Part shown: positions 59,437 through 64,000 of the stretch, piece after piece
How positions within the stretch are numbered: the first letter of the stretch is position 1
Layout of the letters: each line of letters begins with the position of its first letter
Origin: Apostichopus japonicus
Taxonomy: Eukaryota; Echinodermata; Holothuroidea; Aspidochirotida; Stichopodidae
Direction: 5' to 3'
Length of the DNA stretch: 64,000 nucleotides
Assembly (NCBI RefSeq): GCF_037975245.1
Contig: NC_092573.1
Location: 15,084,001 to 15,148,000 of the forward strand
The notes under the pieces: generated by a model
What the model was told of the DNA's origin: nothing
Database searches by the model: none
Seen by the model: only the letters and a program-made list of their open reading frames with translations
Made by a program: the position numbers and the translations under genes

Positions 59437-60510
59437 ATGAGTACCGGATCCGCGAAAATGCCGCCAAACAGTTTCGTGTTGAAAACCAACAGTGTGAAGC
59501 TTGTTGATGCCAATTTTAAATCTACGGACATATTGAAGTCTTTGGCCAGCGACATTGGAAAGAAAAATATTCTCGGGTGTGTTAAGACTCAAGGACAGTG
59601 GATCTTAACGGTAAAAAACAAAGAAGATGCAGAACTTATCCAAGAAACTGGATTAAAAATAGGGAATGAGGTATGTGACATCATGGGAGTGACCAAGACC
59701 ATAATAACCGTAAGTGTTTTTGGAGTCCCAATGTACATTACCGATGATGAAATCTCCAGAAAACTGGAAGAATACGGATGCAGACTAAGATCCCCATGGG
59801 TACGTAAATATTACGAAGACTACCCCGACATAGAAAATGGCATCAGATATGTTAGACTCAAATTACCAAACAGTGTAAAGTCTCTACCGTACGCAATCAC
59901 TATAGAGGGAACTCACTTAAGATTAAAGCACAATGGACAATCACGGGTGTGTAATCTCTGCTTATCAGATGATCACATAATGCGAGAGTGCCCACAATAC
60001 ACGTGTAGAGAGTGCGGTCAACAAGGGCATTCAAGGAACCGCTGCCCTGAAATCCTCTGTTACAAATGCAACAAGCTGGGCCACACGAGTTACCACTGCG
60101 ATGAAAAGGACGACACGGAAACAATGGATGAGGACACAGAAATCGACAACCCAATTGACAAGCCAACGACTTACGAGGACACAGAGAAACCAACGACTTA
60201 TGAAGCACAGGAAAGTGAATCGAGACCTGCGAATACTGGGGTATTAACAAAAGATAAAGATGAGGATTGTATTAGTGACCTGAAAGAGAGAAGTCGGCAG
60301 ACTAAAGTTCAGCCGATAACGGAGAGCGAATTAAATCAACAAGTCGGCGCAAAGATAAAGCGAACCCTATCATCGAATGATGGAGCAGACTGGATAGTCG
60401 TAAAAAAGAATAGCACAAACCAGCAACAGAGGAAGAACATCCCCAGGCCCAACGTCACAACCACCAGGCGATATCACACAAGGGAAAGGGAACAAACAGA
60501 ACCAAAATAA
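59437..60510 (+). CDS. LINE ORF1: zinc-knuckle nucleic-acid-binding protein
   Basis: An intact frame of 357 residues from ATG to TAA. The first half (about residues 15-160) looks like the RNA-binding fold region of retrotransposon ORF1 proteins, with an EYGCRLRSPWVRKYYEDYP segment also seen in ZCCHC3-like proteins. Three consecutive CCHC zinc knuckles follow: Cys172-Cys175-His180-Cys185, Cys190-Cys193-His198-Cys203 and Cys208-Cys211-His216-Cys221. The tail is acidic and then basic (about 222-357), low in complexity and probably disordered. In this family ORF1 binds the element's RNA to form the ribonucleoprotein used in retrotransposition. It lies 29 nt before the first ATG of ORF2. No disabling change is seen. 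Confidence 0.92.
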   Translation: MSTGSAKMPPNSFVLKTNSVKLVDANFKSTDILKSLASDIGKKNILGCVKTQGQWILTVKNKEDAELIQETGLKIGNEVCDIMGVTKTIITVSVFGVPMYITDDEISRKLEEYGCRLRSPWVRKYYEDYPDIENGIRYVRLKLPNSVKSLPYAITIEGTHLRLKHNGQSRVCNLCLSDDHIMRECPQYTCRECGQQGHSRNRCPEILCYKCNKLGHTSYHCDEKDDTETMDEDTEIDNPIDKPTTYEDTEKPTTYEAQESESRPANTGVLTKDKDEDCISDLKERSRQTKVQPITESELNQQVGAKIKRTLSSNDGADWIVVKKNSTNQQQRKNIPRPNVTTTRRYHTREREQTEPK

Positions 60511-60539
60511 GATTTATATTCTCTTACTTACCAATTTTA

Positions 60540-63483
60540 ATGTTATCACTAATGGCGTCAACTATACTCAACGATATTAACGGCCTCAGGGAAAATAATG
60601 TCTCGTGTAAGTACCATAACATAGACTCTTATAACAATCTGCCCCCTCATCACGGTATATCACTGTACCACCACAACAGTCGTAGCCTAAACAATAAGTT
60701 TGACGATGTTAACACTTTCATTTCTGTATTAAATAATGACTTTACGGTAATTGGATTCAGAAACCTGGTTCAATGATAACTTTTCTCCCCTCATAAAATT
60801 GGATAATTACAAACTTGTTGAAAAACATCGTAACAATAAACGGGGAGGTGGAGTCTGTCTATTTGTATATAAAGATATAAGTTTTATTTGTAGACCCGAC
60901 CTATCAATTTTTAATAATTCTATAGAATCTCTCTTTATAGAGGCTACTGACATAAATTCAAAAGATAAATTTCTTATCGGCATAGTCTACAGACCACCTA
61001 ATGGTTCTTTAGATGAGTTTAATGTTAATCTGGAAAATATTTTCAATATCATTTCGAATAAAAACTGTAAAACCTACATAATGGGAGATTATAATATTGA
61101 TTTAACGAATGTAATCAAATCAACTACGTTTTTAAATATTCTCTATTCGAACGGATTCATCCCTACAATAACTGTCCCAACTCGTATTAGTAGCATTACT
61201 ACAAGCCTGATAGATAACATCATTACAAACGATGATTCTACGATTACTTCAGGGGTTCTCATCACTGATATAAGTGACCATTTTCCGATATTTCTAAAAG
61301 TGGAAGGGAAGAAAATCATATCTAACAACACCATCTATAGACGTAATTACAATACTAACAACATAAAGCGGTTTACTTCTGAAATAAGGGACACATATTG
61401 GGATAATGTTTTAAACGAAAATGATGTCAATTCTGCTTATAATACCTTTTTTAATTATCTCAGTTCAACTTATAATAATTGTTTTCCTATTCGCCAAATC
61501 AATCATAAACAGCGTTTTAGAAAGAAACACCCATGGATTACGAATGGTATTTTGACTTCCATTAAAAGGAAGCACAAACTTTACAGACGTCAGTTAAAGT
61601 CTCCTACAGTTATGTACAAGTCTATGTATACAACGTATCGTAATAAGCTTAATCAAGTAATCAGACTTTCGAAAAAGCTCTATTTTGACAATAAATTTAA
61701 TGAGAGCAGAAATAACACAAATCATACATGGCGTACTATTAATGAAATGTTGCACAATAACCGTAAAGAATCATCATATCCTGCTGTTTTCAAAGATGGT
61801 GACCAAGAAACCAGTGATGAAAATATCATTGCGAATAACTTCAACAATTTCTATGTAAATCTTGGACCATCGCTTGCTAGTAAAATAAAAAACAAAGGTA
61901 AATCACATGAAACCATCTGTGATAACAATAGTCATTCAATATTCACATTCCCAGTCACTGAAGAAGAACTAATTAAAATCGCAACTTCCAACTTGAAACC
62001 CAATAAAGCAGCAGGATATGATGATTTCAAACCTGGTATTATAAAAAATGTTATTCCTTTCATTGCTAAGCCTTTGACCCATATATGTAATTTATCATTT
62101 AACACTGGCGTATTCCCAGATAAACTTAAAACGGCAAAGGTTATACCAATCTATAAAAAGGGAGACTCAAATGTATATGAGAATTATCGACCGATTTCAT
62201 TGCTTTCCTGTTTTTCTAAAATCATAGAACGACTTATGTTCAATCGCATATTTAATTTTCTTAACCAATATAATATTCTCTGTAAAGAACAGTACGGCTT
62301 TCGACCCGAACATTCTACTGAACTGGCTTTGGCAGATGCACTTAACAGTTTACATACTAGTCTGAATAATGGCAAAAATTGCATTGGTGTATTCCTAGAC
62401 CTTGCGAAGGCGTTTGACACGATCGATCATACCATCCTTATCAATAAATTATTTTCATACGGCATTAGAGGAACTACTCTCAACTGGCTTGAAAGCTATA
62501 TTTCGAACAGATATCAGTATACCTTGTATAAAAACTCTAGATCCGATCTTGCTAAAATTCGTTGCGGCGTTCCACAGGGTTCAGTCTTAGGTCCTTTGTT
62601 ATTTATTCTATATATTAACGATATTTGTCATGTCTCCAAACTAGCCAAAATCATTCTCTTTGCTGATGACACCAGTATTTTCTTCGAGAGCGACGACATA
62701 ATCACATTATCTTCCAACGTGTCAAATGAATTAAATAAATTTTGTAATTGGTTTTCAGCCAACAAATTATCACTAAATGTACAAAAAAGTAATTACATTG
62801 TCTTTAATACTCGTAATACACTTATTTGGAATAAAGATATATGTATGGATGGTAAAATAATTAAGCAAGTTTATACTACTAAGTTTTTAGGTGTAAATAT
62901 TGATTGTAAACTTAGCTGGCACAACCATATTTCAACTATTTGCAGTATAATTGCACGGAATGTTGGCATATTATCTAAGTTGAAATATTATCTATCGGAA
63001 AACATACTCAGAGCACTATACCAGACCCTGGTTGTCCCGCATCTCACTTATTGTTCCATTATTTGGTCTGGTACATACAACACCAACCTTAACAATCTTA
63101 TAATACTCCAAAAGGCAGCCATTCGCCACATAACACATTCAGCCCCACGTGAGCACACCAGTCCCCTATTTAAGAAACTCAACTTACTAAAAGTGCACGA
63201 TCTCATTAAAGTTAAGCTTGCATTATTTGCCTACAAGACCTGGAATGGATTACTACCAGCTGCCTTTGACAATTTTTTAACCAGTAACAGAGATGTACAT
63301 AATCATAACACGAGGCATGCTAATCATGCCCACTATAATCTCTACAATACCACCATTGGAACTTTAAGCCTACAAAACCGTGCAACAAAAACATGGAATC
63401 TTCTAATGAACGATTTAAAGAGTAAAAAGTCAGTCACATCCTTTAAGAAGTGGTTTTGTAAGGAAATAATAGCTAGTTACTGA
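60540..63483 (+). pseudogene. LINE ORF2: endonuclease-reverse transcriptase, one frameshift
   Basis: The N-terminal part (60540 to about 60755) carries the HHNSRSLNNK and DFTVIGF motifs of an apurinic-type endonuclease. Then the frame shifts (one extra or two missing bases at about 60752-60758, at the SETW motif) and stays open for about 910 codons to a TGA at 63481. In the long frame: IVYRPP and GDYNID (residues about 78-117) and SDHFPIF (175-181) complete the endonuclease. The reverse transcriptase has KVIPIYKKGD, YRPISLL, LDLAKAFDTIDH (549-560), GVPQGSVLGPLLF (606-618) and the catalytic FADD (637-640). A C-terminal domain ending in a Trp/Lys-rich helix follows. No true ATG opens the long frame (the first codon is TTG), so the shift disables this copy. 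The rest of the enzyme looks intact. Confidence 0.93.
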
Positions 63484-63700
63484 CTAAAACTAAATTATAC
63501 CTGTATGTAATTACTATATATATATGTTGAACATTTAATTTGTACTTATATCTATGCATGTATTCTTACACATATATATATTTTGTTTTTTCTTTTCTTT
63601 TCTTTTCTTTCTTCAGGGAGTCTTCCACATTGTTAAGCTTTTAAGCTTTATGGAAGACTTCCTCCACTTTGTACTTTTGTGGCAAACAAATAAATAAATT

Positions 63701-63866
63701 ATACAGCGATGGACACCTCAGGTCCAGCTAAAGATAACAAGGTATCACGTTTCATTACTGTACTGTCTGCATTTTGTAGCGACACGAACAAAATGTCACT
63801 TGCAAGCAACAGAAAGTTAACTTTTTCAGATGGCCGCACGCGGTTTGGGGCGAGTCTTCAATGCCT
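63701..63866 (-). mobile_element. TTAA-flanked MITE, second half (right of the inserted LINE)
   Basis: Reverse complement of roughly 55648-55800, from ATACAGCGATGGACA to GGGGCGAGTCTTCAATGCCT, then TTAA (63867-63870). With 58983-59189 it makes one MITE copy split by the LINE. Left and right flanking TTAA are both present, so the MITE itself was complete before the LINE arrived. Confidence 0.92.
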
Positions 63867-63870
63867 TTAA

Positions 63871-64000
63871 TCATCCTTGTGGGGCCAGGATCCTCCCCAA
63901 GAGGGAGATCAGGATTGCATTGAAAGTGAGTACAGGGTTTGTACCGCAAAGTTGAACACCTTTGTGGTATTTGATCCTCTTGCATTCTCAAAGTTTGATC
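63871..64000. other. Right edge, unique sequence
   Basis: Flank of the MITE; no feature is seen. It continues the same unique DNA as the left flank before 58979. Confidence 0.5.

Larger units (their letters stand above)
59190..63700 (+). mobile_element. Near-intact Jockey/CR1-superfamily LINE, about 4.5 kb
   Basis: Inserted in a MITE, with a target duplication ATACAG at 59184-59189 and 63701-63706. Order: a 5' UTR of about 247 bp ending in a GGCGCC-rich palindromic patch (59400-59425), ORF1 (59437-60510), a short spacer, ORF2 (60540-63483) and a 3' UTR. The 3' UTR has a TTTTC tract, a stem-loop (GGGAGTCTTCCA at 63616-63627 with TGGAAGACTTCC at 63651-63662) and an AAATAAATAAATT tail. Clade assignment (CR1, Daphne, Jockey or relative) needs a tree. 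Only one frame break is visible, so the insertion is young. Confidence 0.95.

Overview
This is animal nuclear DNA: AT-rich, dense in repeats, with genes split by very long introns. The tRNA-derived SINEs, hAT and TTAA-type DNA transposons, Jockey/CR1-like and L1/Tx1-like LINE sequences and the hammerhead-type retroelement motif fit a marine invertebrate. An echinoderm such as a sea cucumber is my best guess, but nothing here proves the species.

The only host gene I can support is a potassium-dependent sodium/calcium exchanger (NCKX, SLC24A1/2-like) on the minus strand. Its first coding exon is at 50079-50915, followed by exons at 25791-25896, 8317-8729 and 7081-7209. The reading phases of the four exons agree and together give 495 codons. 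They cover the N-terminal membrane segment, the first ion-binding (alpha-1) repeat, the large cytoplasmic loop and the start of the second membrane cluster. The alpha-2 repeat and stop codon must lie beyond the left edge of the window. About 42 kb of the window is intron of this gene, carrying at least seven minisatellite arrays, five of the seven SINE-A copies plus one 3' fragment, one further tRNA-derived SINE and two short hAT transposons with perfect 8-bp target duplications.

Layout from left to right: 1-7080, the intron downstream of the last visible NCKX exon, with two related minisatellites (about 88 and 95 bp units); 7081-8729, two NCKX exons; 8730-25790, a 17-kb intron with 62-bp and 54-bp minisatellites and a 570-bp hAT element; 25791-25896, a short NCKX exon with a SINE 26 bp upstream of its acceptor; 25897-50078, a 24-kb intron with a second hAT element, a tRNA-derived SINE, a GC-rich 31-bp minisatellite, a 68-bp perfect hairpin and a decayed protein-coding relic; 50079-50915, the first NCKX coding exon; 50916-64000, upstream DNA dominated by nested transposons.

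The upstream region is the most interesting part. At 51728-51847 a roughly 120-bp inverted-repeat element contains what reads as a hammerhead ribozyme core with a palindromic ACGT instead of a closed stem III, the form associated with Penelope-like elements and dimeric cleavage. At 55131-56430 a decayed L1/Tx1-like LINE is interrupted by a 364-bp TTAA-flanked MITE. At 58983-63866 the reverse arrangement is seen: another copy of that MITE is split by a nearly intact 4.5-kb Jockey/CR1-type LINE with an intact zinc-knuckle ORF1 and an ORF2 with a single frameshift.
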